Positions 43,549-50,261 are shown, counted from the first letter of the stretch. The stretch is DNA of 64,000 nucleotides from Pseudomonas sp. HOU2 (GCF_040729435.1 NZ_CP160398.1:1488001-1552000); one strand, 5' to 3'. Numbers and translations are program-made. Notes: a model not told the origin generated them from the sequence alone.

Positions 43549-44367
43549 TCAGTCGTGGTACATCACCGAGCGACCACCATCGATGGTGATGCACGAGGCG
43601 TTGATGAACGGCGCTTCATCGCTGGCCAGAAACACGGCGGTCATCGCCACTTCGAGCGGCTGGCCGATGCGTTTTGGCGGGTGCAGATCGAATGCGCGTT
43701 GACGCTCGGCGTGCGGATCGGCAAAGCCGTTCCAGTAATCGACGTTGAGTTGCGTCTCGATGTAGCCCGGGGCGATGGCGTTGACCCGAATGCCCTTCGC
43801 CGCGTATTCGATACCCAGCGCCCGGGTCAGCCCAAGCAGGCCGTGCTTGGCCACCGGATACGGGAAGCAGCCGGGAATGATGTGGCTGGAATGGGTCGAG
43901 GCGATGTTGATAATGCTGCCGACGCCCTGCTCGATCATCTGCGGCAACACGGCTTTGCAGCCGTACCAGGCGCCGTCCAGATCGATGGCGAAGCAGCGAC
44001 GCCAGTCTTCTTCGGTCATTTGCAGCGGATCGCGGAACACGTTGACCCCGGCGCAGTTGACCAGCACGTCGATGCGCCCGTGCAGCTCAACCGCCAGTCT
44101 GGCCATGGCGTGCAAGTCCTGCTGGCGCGAGACGTCAGCCTTGATCGCCTGCACGTCGTAGCCCTTGTCGCGCCAGTGGGCGGCAACCTTCTCGACTTTC
44201 TCTGCCTGAATGTCGCTGATCACCAGTCTGGCCTGCTGCGAGGCGAAGGCGGCAACGATCGCCTCGCCGATGCCTTGAGCGGCACCGGTCAGCAGCACGA
44301 CTTTGTTTTTCAGACGCTCACCCTTCGGCGGCGCGGGCACCGGCGGCAAGGAAAGAGGTTCAGCCAT
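43549..44367 (-). CDS. SDR sugar 1-dehydrogenase (D-galactose / L-arabinose type)
   Basis: Short-chain dehydrogenase of 272 aa. Cofactor motif TGAAQGIGEA near residue 27, NCAGVNVF, catalytic Ser in NIASTHSSH and Tyr/Lys in YPVAKHGL. The end FINASCITIDGGRSV is typical of sugar and polyol dehydrogenases. It lies between a lactonase gene and araFGH, so it probably oxidises the imported aldose at C1 to the lactone. L-arabinose and D-galactose share the relevant stereochemistry, and enzymes acting on both are known. AGGAG lies 9 bases ahead of the ATG at 44367. A terminator hairpin only 26 bases upstream separates it from its promoter. Confidence 0.82.
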   Translation of the reverse strand: MAEPLSLPPVPAPPKGERLKNKVVLLTGAAQGIGEAIVAAFASQQARLVISDIQAEKVEKVAAHWRDKGYDVQAIKADVSRQQDLHAMARLAVELHGRIDVLVNCAGVNVFRDPLQMTEEDWRRCFAIDLDGAWYGCKAVLPQMIEQGVGSIINIASTHSSHIIPGCFPYPVAKHGLLGLTRALGIEYAAKGIRVNAIAPGYIETQLNVDYWNGFADPHAERQRAFDLHPPKRIGQPLEVAMTAVFLASDEAPFINASCITIDGGRSVMYHD

Positions 44368-44370
44368 GGA

Positions 44371-44523
44371 TCAGGACTCCTGTTCGTCAGCACAAAAAAA
44401 CCGGGCATCTGTCGATGTCCGGTCTGGAAGACTGTGAAAACGAAACAGGCAGGCGCGGCGAGCGACGCCGGACCGTTGCGAGACGCTGACTCCGCTGAGG
44501 AGTGCGATAAAGATTCGCTGCAT
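44371..44523 (-). CDS. putative 50-codon leader ORF upstream of the SDR gene
   Basis: An open frame with an AGGTGAAG ribosome-binding site begins ATG at 44523 (MQRIFIALLSGV) and ends in TGA three bases before the SDR start. Its leader (AACAAAACAGGTGAAG-ATGCAG) is nearly identical to the leader and start of dgoK (MQAQLIALDWG), so it probably arose by duplication of the dgoK promoter and first codons. The last third reads through the terminator hairpin. It may be a translated regulatory leader, a start-region relic or part of a small RNA. Nothing in the peptide is recognisable. Confidence 0.4.
   Translation of the reverse strand: MQRIFIALLSGVSVSQRSGVARRACLFRFHSLPDRTSTDARFFCADEQES
44394..44422 (-). 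terminator. intrinsic terminator/attenuator before the SDR start
   Basis: On the transcript CCGG-A-CATC / GATG-C-CCGG (loop GACA, one A-C mismatch) followed by seven U, lying 150-180 nt after the predicted start of transcription and 26 nt before the SDR ATG. No other promoter fits in between, so read-through must be conditional or partial. Confidence 0.65.
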
Positions 44524-44536
44524 CACTTCACCTGTT

Positions 44537-44544
44537 TTGTTCTT
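44537..44544 (-). promoter_or_regulatory. putative Hfq/Crc (CA) motif in the SDR leader
   Basis: Transcript AAGAACAA matches AANAANAA and lies directly before the AGGTG of the leader ORF, in the same position as the motif in the dgoK leader. Confidence 0.5.
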
Positions 44545-44577
44545 TTTAAGTGTGAGTGCGTGTTACTGCTGGAGCCG

Positions 44578-44637
44578 ACTATAAACCCGACCGCCAAATA
44601 ATCTCAATATATAATTTTGCATCCCATATTTTGGGAT
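44578..44637 (-). promoter_or_regulatory. promoter/operator module copied from (or to) the dgo promoter
   Basis: Minus strand TTGAGA (44607-44602), 18 bases, TATAGT (44583-44578). A perfect dyad ATCCCA-TATTT-TGGGAT at 44621-44637 is centred 24.5 bp upstream of the -35, exactly as at dgoK. By my count 49 of 62 bases are identical to 31811-31872 without a gap. The operator abuts the stop codon of the lactonase gene. Confidence 0.7.
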
Positions 44638-45513
44638 TTAGCCAGCGAAGCGTGTGCAGAGCTTGCCCGGTACATCGATTCGCATCGACAGGACGGCGCC
44701 ATCCAGCGGATGGTTGTGCGGACTGTGGGCGCTGGTGATGTACAGGGTTTTCAGGTCTTCGCCGCCGAATACGCAACTGGTCGGGCGGCTGACAGGCAGA
44801 TCAATTTTGCGCTCGACCTTGCCGTCCGGCGTCAGGCGCAGCAGGCAGCTGCCGTCCCAACGTGCGTTCCACACATAACCCTCAGTGTCGATTGCCGATC
44901 CGTCCGGGCCGCCATTCTGGTCAGGGCCATACCAGATCTCGGCGTTATCCAGATTGCCATCGGTGTGAATGAAATAGCGATTGAGCGCCCCGTCGAGGCT
45001 GTCGCCGAACAGCAGCCTGGTGCCGTCGTCGCTCCACAACAGCGTGTTGGGAATGCCGAGACCTAGCAGCAATGGCGTAACACGCTGGTCGGGATCAATG
45101 CGAAACAAGCCACCGGAACGACGCTCAATCGGCAGGTCTTCGCCGTGGTCGCCGATGTTGTTCTGCATGGTGCCGAGCCACAGCCGACCCTGAGCGTCGC
45201 AGCGCGCTTCGTTGGGCCGATTGCCCGGTTGCGGGTCGGCGATGCAGAACAGTGTCAGGCGTGGCTCAAGGCCCGGTGAATCGAGATCCAGACGATAGAC
45301 GCCGCTGCTCAGGGTCACCAGCGCATCGCCGCTGGCACAGGGGATGAAGGCGGAAACGTGCTCGGGCATCTGCCAGATCTGCACGTTGTTGCCGATCAGC
45401 CGCAGCGCCTGCTTGCCGGCGATATCGACCCAGTACAGTGCCTGGGTCGGGGCGTCCCAGAATGGCCCCTCGCCGAGCTTGGCGCGGTGTTGAGTTACGG
45501 CGGTCCAGCTCAT
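44638..45513 (-). CDS. SMP-30/gluconolactonase family sugar lactonase
   Basis: Six-bladed beta-propeller lactonase, 291 aa. Metal-site residues fall in LGEGPFWD (Glu), RPNEARCDAQGRLW and GPDGSAIDTEGYVW (Asp). It hydrolyses an aldonolactone, here probably the galactono- or arabinonolactone made by the neighbouring SDR. It lies between the DgoR-like regulator and the SDR gene on the same strand. The start at 45513 (MSWTAVTQH) has AAGGAG about 6 bases upstream. Confidence 0.9.
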   Translation of the reverse strand: MSWTAVTQHRAKLGEGPFWDAPTQALYWVDIAGKQALRLIGNNVQIWQMPEHVSAFIPCASGDALVTLSSGVYRLDLDSPGLEPRLTLFCIADPQPGNRPNEARCDAQGRLWLGTMQNNIGDHGEDLPIERRSGGLFRIDPDQRVTPLLLGLGIPNTLLWSDDGTRLLFGDSLDGALNRYFIHTDGNLDNAEIWYGPDQNGGPDGSAIDTEGYVWNARWDGSCLLRLTPDGKVERKIDLPVSRPTSCVFGGEDLKTLYITSAHSPHNHPLDGAVLSMRIDVPGKLCTRFAG

Positions 45514-45541
45514 GGCAACTCCTTGGGTCTTGGTGTTCTAA

Positions 45542-45632
45542 ATGTGGGAGCGAGCTTGCTCGCGAAAGCGGAGTGTCAGTCGAAGGCGGTGTATCTGATT
45601 CGCCGCCTTCGCGAGCAAGCTCGCTCCCACAG
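45542..45632. repeat. REP pair, family D (TGTGGGAGCGAGCTTGCTCGCGAA)
   Basis: Intact inverted pair of family D units between the GntR and lactonase genes. It shows what the IS-interrupted copy at 46456 looked like before insertion. Confidence 0.9.
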
Positions 45633-45648
45633 GGGAATTCAGGCTTTG

Positions 45649-46365
45649 TCAGCTGGCTTTTTTGTCGGCCATCACCTGCGGGTAAAAGCGTTTGATCGCA
45701 AGGTCTGCGTTGTCGATCAAGGTCATGCAGGCCCACACCCCGCGCGCTGAATCACGGGCAGCAATGGCGTCGGCCATGTCCTTGTGGATCGGCAAGGTGC
45801 GACGCAGTTCATCGGGGTCCGCGGCGGAGACGTCAAACGACACGGCGAGCAAGGCGCCGAGGGCCGGGACCATTTGCTCGATGAACTGGTTGTGGCTGGC
45901 GGCCAGAATGCATTCGTGGAAGGCCTGATCGGCACGGTTGTAATCGATGCCGCTGTCGACCGCCCGCTCCAACGCGTTGTAGGCCAGTTGCACCGCGTGA
46001 ATCTGCTCCAGACTGGCGCGCTCGCAGGCCCAGCGCACAGCCATCGGTTCGATGGTACGGCGCAGGTCGAGCAGGTCATCAACAAAGTTTTCCGGCAGGC
46101 CGTTGCGTGAGAGCCAGCCGACGACTTGCGGATCAAACAGGTTCCAGCGCCGCACCGGCAACACGCGGGTACCGACTTTCGGCCCGACTTCGAGCATGCC
46201 TTTGGCAACCAGGGTTTTGATCGCTTCGCGGATCACGGTGCGGCTGACACCTAACTGCTCGCCCAGATCCGCCTCGACCTTGATCGCCTGTCCCGGCTTG
46301 ACCTGGCCGGCGGCAATCCAGCTGCCCAGCCAATCGACCGTTGATGCATGAAAGCTGCTGGACAT
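45649..46365 (-). CDS. GntR family regulator, FadR/FCD type (DgoR-like)
   Basis: A 238-aa regulator. Winged helix at residues 15-75 (LGEQLGVSRTVIREAIKTL) and an all-helical FCD ligand domain with RRTIEPMAVRWACERAS and a FHECILAASHNQFIEQM His-containing metal segment. NLFDPQVVGWL parallels E. coli DgoR. It heads the lactonase-SDR-araFGH cluster. The ATG at 46365 has GAGG five bases upstream; the GTG at 46371 overlaps it. A palindrome ATCATATGAT 41 bp upstream suggests autoregulation. Confidence 0.9.
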   Translation of the reverse strand: MSSSFHASTVDWLGSWIAAGQVKPGQAIKVEADLGEQLGVSRTVIREAIKTLVAKGMLEVGPKVGTRVLPVRRWNLFDPQVVGWLSRNGLPENFVDDLLDLRRTIEPMAVRWACERASLEQIHAVQLAYNALERAVDSGIDYNRADQAFHECILAASHNQFIEQMVPALGALLAVSFDVSAADPDELRRTLPIHKDMADAIAARDSARGVWACMTLIDNADLAIKRFYPQVMADKKAS

Positions 46366-46406
46366 GGACACCTCAAAGCGGATCGCGATGGGTGTCCACG
46401 CTAATG

Positions 46407-46416
46407 ATCATATGAT
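46407..46416. promoter_or_regulatory. putative GntR operator upstream of its own gene
   Basis: Perfect 10-bp palindrome ATCATATGAT, with a one-base variant upstream of araF at 43496-43505. Confidence 0.5.
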
Positions 46417-46455
46417 TAACAGTCAATCGAGATTTCAAGGTGATTCTCAAAACCA

Positions 46456-46540
46456 ATGTGGGAGCGAGCTTGCTCGCGAAAGCGGTGTATCAATCAACCT
46501 AAGTATCGACTGACTTACCGTCTTCGCGAGCAGGCTCGCT
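46456..46540. repeat. REP pair, family D, interrupted by the IS110 element
   Basis: The left part of a family D pair, ending GCAGGCTCGCT at 46540. The missing end CTCCCACAG is found at 47706-47714, immediately after the insertion sequence. Confidence 0.88.
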
Positions 46541-46700
46541 TGTATGTTTAGACTTGAAGGGGTGGGCGGGACTACAGACTCGATTCTGACTCTGACCAGT
46601 ACAGACCGTGGGAGACTTCTCGTCCCGCCCCTTCTACCCAAAGCGCCAATAAGGAATTCATCGGTAAACCGACGACAGAGACAAGCCAGCGCAACGGTAG
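46541..46700 (+). ncRNA. putative IS110 bridge RNA
   Basis: Stem 1: GGGCGGGAC (46564-46572) pairs with GTCCCGCCC (46622-46630) around a large internal loop. The loop's right strand has GTGGGAG (46608-46614), complementary to CTCCCAC of the REP target; its left strand has CTCG (46579-46582), identical to the four target bases before the core. Stem 2: GCGC (46643-46646) pairs with GCGC (46689-46692). Its loop has GAAT (46654-46657), identical to the right-end bases before the core, and ACAAG (46681-46685), complementary to CTTGT at the left end. TCGGTAAACCGA caps it. This is the two-loop plan of the IS621 bridge RNA. Ends are approximate. Confidence 0.7.
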
Positions 46701-46740
46701 ACCCCAACAAGCTCTTAAACCCTAGCTCCGAGGATTCGTC

Positions 46741-47676
46741 ATGACAATCCTTACTTCGCAGACGGTTGTTGGTATCGATATCGCCAAGGCCGAAATCGTT
46801 GTCTATCGCGCCGACCTGGAAACCATTGAAGCGGTCAAGAATGATCGTGCCGCCCTCAAACGTTGGCTCAAAACTCTGCCCGCGCAAAGCGCTATCGCTG
46901 TCGAAGCCACCAATATCTACCATTTGGAGACTGTTGATCTGGCTCATGCGATGGGACATCAGGTCTATGTGGTGGATGCTTATCGAGTCAGCCACTATCG
47001 TCGCGGTGTCGGTCAGCGAGCCAAAAATGATCCCTGCGATGCACGCGTGCTCGCACGCTATCTGACGAATGAACAAAGCAAACTGCGGCTTTGGAACCCG
47101 CCTCCTAAAGCCTACACCGTACTGAAAAGCTTGCTGCACAGACGCGCGACGCTGATTCAGAACCATACGGGTCTGATGTTGAGCTGGGCCGATGAACCCT
47201 TGCTGAAGAAAGAACGTACGGCTCAGCAAAAGGCATTCGAGCGATCCGACAAGGTCATTCAAAACCTGCTGCGCAAAGTCAGCAAAGAGGCCGGTATTGA
47301 TGACAATATTGGCCGCTGCAAAGCAATCGAGGGCGTGGGAGAGTTGACTGCGACTGGGTTGGCAACGACCTATATGCGCGGTGACTTTGCCAACAGCGAC
47401 GCGTTCATCGCGTTTTTGGGTATGGATCTGACGGTGGACGATTCGGGGAAAAAGAACGGCCCGAGGTTCCTGAGCAAAAAAGGAGATCCGGAGATCCGTC
47501 GATTAGCCTACAACGCCGCAATGGCGGCGTGTCGCTCAACCAAGTGGAAGCCTTTTTACGAGTCTTACCTGGCCAGAGGCTTCTCGAAAACACAGGCATT
47601 GGTAGCTCTTGCTCGCAAGCTCTGCCGAGTGGCATTCACCCTGATGAAGAATCAGGGCGAATACCGATCAGTTTGA
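46741..47676 (+). CDS. IS110 family transposase (DEDD recombinase)
   Basis: A 311-aa recombinase with an N-terminal RuvC-like DEDD domain and a C-terminal Transposase_20 domain. Catalytic residues read as Asp13 (GIDIAK), Glu55 (VEATNIYH), Asp97 and Asp100 (KNDPCDARVL), with the second-domain Ser245 in FLSKKGDPEIRR; spacing agrees with IS621. A helix-hairpin-helix-like CKAIEGVGELTATGLA precedes it. GAGG lies 7 bases before the ATG. The frame is intact, so the element may be active. Confidence 0.95.
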   Translation: MTILTSQTVVGIDIAKAEIVVYRADLETIEAVKNDRAALKRWLKTLPAQSAIAVEATNIYHLETVDLAHAMGHQVYVVDAYRVSHYRRGVGQRAKNDPCDARVLARYLTNEQSKLRLWNPPPKAYTVLKSLLHRRATLIQNHTGLMLSWADEPLLKKERTAQQKAFERSDKVIQNLLRKVSKEAGIDDNIGRCKAIEGVGELTATGLATTYMRGDFANSDAFIAFLGMDLTVDDSGKKNGPRFLSKKGDPEIRRLAYNAAMAACRSTKWKPFYESYLARGFSKTQALVALARKLCRVAFTLMKNQGEYRSV

Positions 47677-47706
47677 GATTCTAGGGTTGCTGAGCAACAT
47701 AGAATC
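47677..47706 (+). other. right-end hairpin of the IS110 element
   Basis: GATTCTA-gg-GTTGC-tga-GCAAC-a-TAGAATC, starting at the base after the transposase stop and ending one base before the right CT core is complete. It lacks a T-tract, so it is more likely an end-recognition structure than a terminator. Confidence 0.65.
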
Positions 47707-47724
47707 TCCCACAGTGATTTGTGT

Positions 47725-48285
47725 TTAAGGCTCGAGGCCGATGCGGAAGAACTCGCCACCGCTCCACACACCGAGCCAGCGCTGCCCGTCGATTTCACGA
47801 CTGACCGCCAGCTCCACCAGCTGGTAAAACACATTGCGGTGAATCAGCGCTTCGAGGTTGGTACGCACATGCACGTAAGGCGCAGGTTCCTGAGTGGTCG
47901 GGTCGATCTCGACGCGGATCGGATGTTCCGGCCCGGCCTCGGCGGTCTCTTCAACGTTGGTGGTGAAACGCAGGACCTGCGCCTCGCCCTCGCCTTCCAC
48001 TTCCACGGCAATCGCCACGAACGGCGCGTCGTCGACCTTGATCCCGACCTTCTCGACCGGGGTAATCAGGAAATAATCATCGCCGTCGCGGCGGATGATG
48101 GTGGAGAACAGCTTGACCATCGGCTTGCGCCCGATAGGCGTGCCCAGGTAATACCAGGTGCCGTCGCGGGCGATGCGCATGTCGATGTCGCCGCAGAAGT
48201 CCGGGTTCCACAAGTGCACCGGCGGCAGGCCTTTGGTTTTGGGGATCTGCCCCAACAGGTCATTGGCTTTTTGCGGTCCACTCAT
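47725..48285 (-). CDS. DUF1285 domain protein
   Basis: A 186-aa cytosolic protein of the DUF1285 family: [19 protein letters not shown] near the start, then [18 protein letters not shown] and [18 protein letters not shown]. The function is unknown; structures of the family show two small beta-rich domains. The start at 48285 (MSGPQKAND) has AAGGAG upstream. It follows the DUF4823 lipoprotein gene by 15 bases, so the two are probably co-transcribed. The IS110 element lies just past its stop and so does not disrupt it. Confidence 0.86.
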   Translation of the reverse strand: MSGPQKANDLLGQIPKTKGLPPVHLWNPDFCGDIDMRIARDGTWYYLGTPIGRKPMVKLFSTIIRRDGDDYFLITPVEKVGIKVDDAPFVAIAVEVEGEGEAQVLRFTTNVEETAEAGPEHPIRVEIDPTTQEPAPYVHVRTNLEALIHRNVFYQLVELAVSREIDGQRWLGVWSGGEFFRIGLEP

Positions 48286-48300
48286 GGCGTACTCCTTGGT

Positions 48301-48906
48301 TTATTGGTCGCCGACCCCCAACAGGCTGCGCGCATATTGCGCCAGCGGCGGGCCGATCAGGTCTTCCGGCTTGTTATCGTGGAACGTCAGTAAACCGCCA
48401 CGACTCTTGATGCGCGCAGTATCAATCAAATACTGGGTGCTGGTCTCGATCAACATGATCTGAATCACCCCGCCGTCGATGCCCAGGCGATCCACGGCTT
48501 CCTGATCGAGCCATTCGTCAGAGTTGCCGATGCGGTCGTCAGCCTTGGCGAAGCGGGTGTACAGCAGGTAGTGCGCGCCGGCATCTCGAGCTTCGCCCAT
48601 CGCTTGGTCAAGACCTTCCGGGGCACGGGCGCGGCGGACCATCGGGAAGTATTCGACAAAGCCCTTGAACGCTTCTTCAGCCACCACGTTCGGCCGTGGG
48701 TAGGAGCCACCCGGCGGTGCGAATGAACCTTGGGCGATGTAGATGAACGAGTCCGGCTGAATGCGGAAATTGTTCACCCGACGGCTGTCGCTGTGATCCA
48801 GCAGCCCCGCGTCGCTCATCTGATAGCGAGTGCCTTCGGCCATATCGCTGACAGTCATACAGCCGCCAAGCGCCAAAACGGCCAGCAGCAAAACCAGGCT
48901 ACGCAT
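48301..48906 (-). CDS. DUF4823 lipoprotein
   Basis: A 201-aa outer-membrane or periplasmic lipoprotein with lipobox ALGGC near residues 14-18 (MRSLVLLLAVLALGGCM). The body fits DUF4823: FIYIAQGSFAPPGGSYPRPN and LLYTRFAKADDRIGN. Function unknown. Two in-frame ATGs are six bases apart; I choose 48906, because GGAGG sits six bases before it and directly abuts the first ATG at 48912. It is in an operon with the DUF1285 gene. Confidence 0.83.
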   Translation of the reverse strand: MRSLVLLLAVLALGGCMTVSDMAEGTRYQMSDAGLLDHSDSRRVNNFRIQPDSFIYIAQGSFAPPGGSYPRPNVVAEEAFKGFVEYFPMVRRARAPEGLDQAMGEARDAGAHYLLYTRFAKADDRIGNSDEWLDQEAVDRLGIDGGVIQIMLIETSTQYLIDTARIKSRGGLLTFHDNKPEDLIGPPLAQYARSLLGVGDQ

Positions 48907-49013
48907 CCTCATCCTCCAGAAGCCGGTGACGGAAAACCGGCGAATGGCCGTTGGATGCAGCTTTTGCGCCAGTCCTTGTAACTGCGCAGGTATCCGATTT
49001 GAAATAAGGTATT

Positions 49014-49146
49014 TGTGGCGAGGGAGCTTGCTCCCGCTCGGCGGCGCCGCGCTCGAAAATCCGGGATTTAGAGTAAGCCGGACGAGCTGACATGAATGGA
49101 TTTCGGGTTGACTGGCAACCCAGCGGGAGCAAACTCCCTCGCCACA
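49014..49146. repeat. REP pair, family A
   Basis: Inverted family A units between moaA and the DUF4823 gene; the right unit reads GAGCAAACTCCC, one change from the left. Confidence 0.88.
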
Positions 49147-49155
49147 AAAGCCAGT

Positions 49156-50124
49156 TCAGCCGCCGATGATCTTCATGACGGTCGCACCACCGGAGAACGC
49201 CACTTCCTGCTTGTCGCCCAGCGCCTTGACCAGCAAACGCTGCAATGCCGGCAATGCCTGATGACGCGGCTTGTCGAGCAGATCACCGACATAGTGGCGG
49301 TTGCTCGACGACAGGCAGCCGTGCAGCCATCCCGTCGATGACAGGCGCAGACGCGAACAGGTCCGGCAGAACGGCACGCTTTCGTTGGCGATCACGCCGA
49401 AATGGCCTACGCCCGGGATCGCATAGCGCACGGCTGTGGCATCCACCGGCGCATCAGCCTGGGCGTACTCGTAGCGCTCGCCGATCAGGCTCAGCAGTTG
49501 CTGCAGACTGACGAACTGTTGCAGAAAGGCATTCGAGTCGGTGGCGAGGTGGCCCATGCGCATCAACTCGATGAAACGCAACTCATAGCCCCGTTCCAGG
49601 CAGTAATCGAGCAGCGGCATCACCTGATCCAGGTTCTGCCCGCGCAACGGCACCATGTTGACCTTGATCTTCAGCCCCGCCGCTTTCGCCTGCTCCATGC
49701 CATCGAGCACAGTGGCCAGATCGCCGCCACGGGCAATGCTGCGGAACGCGCCGGCATCCAGGGTATCGAGGGATACGTTGATCCGGCGCAGACCGGCGTC
49801 CACCAGCAGCGGCAGTTTTTTCGCCAGGAGCTGACCGTTGGTGGTCAGGCTGATGTCTTCCAGGCCCATCTTGCCGACGGCGCTCATGAAAGATTCGAGT
49901 TTGGGGCTGACCAGTGGCTCCCCACCGGTGATGCGCAAGCGCTCGATGCCGGCGGCTTCGATCAGATACGCCACGCCGCGCGCCATGGCCTCGGCCGACA
50001 GTTCATCCTGCGCAGCCACCAGCCGCTTGCCGTTGGGCACGCAGTAGGTACAGGCATAATTGCAGGCTGAGGTCAGGCTGATGCGCAAATTGCGAAAACG
50101 CCTGCCTTGACGGTCAACGATCAT
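49156..50124 (-). CDS. moaA: GTP 3',8-cyclase, molybdenum cofactor synthesis
   Basis: Radical-SAM enzyme that starts molybdopterin synthesis by rearranging GTP. The 322-aa protein has the N-terminal cluster CNYACTYC (C-x3-C-x2-C), the C-terminal cluster FCRTC plus 13 residues plus C (ending LHGCL), and the C-terminal Gly-Gly (KIIGG) needed for activity. The ATG at 50124 (MIVDRQGRRFRN) has GGAG five bases upstream; 15 further residues upstream in frame are not homologous. No other moa gene is near. A 12-bp perfect inverted repeat lies 29 bp upstream. Confidence 0.94.
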   Translation of the reverse strand: MIVDRQGRRFRNLRISLTSACNYACTYCVPNGKRLVAAQDELSAEAMARGVAYLIEAAGIERLRITGGEPLVSPKLESFMSAVGKMGLEDISLTTNGQLLAKKLPLLVDAGLRRINVSLDTLDAGAFRSIARGGDLATVLDGMEQAKAAGLKIKVNMVPLRGQNLDQVMPLLDYCLERGYELRFIELMRMGHLATDSNAFLQQFVSLQQLLSLIGERYEYAQADAPVDATAVRYAIPGVGHFGVIANESVPFCRTCSRLRLSSTGWLHGCLSSSNRHYVGDLLDKPRHQALPALQRLLVKALGDKQEVAFSGGATVMKIIGG

Positions 50125-50152
50125 GATCACTCCGGCGATAGAATTTCGAGCC

Positions 50153-50184
50153 GCTAAAACTTGACTCACAAATCAAGTTTTAGC
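50153..50184. promoter_or_regulatory. perfect 12-bp inverted repeat upstream of moaA
   Basis: GCTAAAACTTGA (50153-50164), 8-base spacer, TCAAGTTTTAGC (50173-50184). No T-tract on either side, so an operator is more likely than a terminator. It sits where a regulator of moaA would bind. Confidence 0.45.
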
Positions 50185-50261
50185 AAGCCCTATGCCTGAG
50201 TATATTCCTGCGGTACTGCGTCATGTAGCGAAATCATGGCGCAATAAGGCCGCTGAATGAT

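Larger units (their letters stand above)
46541..47707 (+). mobile_element. IS110-group insertion sequence (about 1167 bp) inserted in a REP
   Basis: The element spans from the base after the CT at 46539-46540 to the CT at 47706-47707. Removing it restores the REP GCTCG-CT-CCCACAG, so it inserted at a CT core without a longer target duplication. It has about 200 bp of 5' noncoding DNA, one transposase gene and only 31 bp of 3' DNA, the layout of the IS110 (not IS1111) group. The 3' end carries a GATTCTA...TAGAATC hairpin. Confidence 0.88.

Noticed and set aside
43549..44367. Naming the SDR as L-arabinose 1-dehydrogenase
   Set aside because: The context supports galactose at least as well, and no other L-arabinose oxidation gene is in the window; the name would claim too much.
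47677..47706. Rho-independent terminator of the transposase
   Set aside because: The hairpin is strong but is followed by TCCCACAG, not a T-run; its position at the element end favours a recombination structure.
46541..47707. Assignment of the insertion sequence to the IS1111 group
   Set aside because: IS1111 elements carry the noncoding RNA region downstream of the transposase. Here only 31 bp follow the stop, while about 200 bp precede the start, so the IS110 group fits.
50153..50184. ANR/FNR box upstream of moaA
   Set aside because: TTGA and TCAA are 8 bases apart; the ANR consensus needs 6 (TTGAT-N4-ATCAA). The inverted repeat is real but does not fit that regulator.
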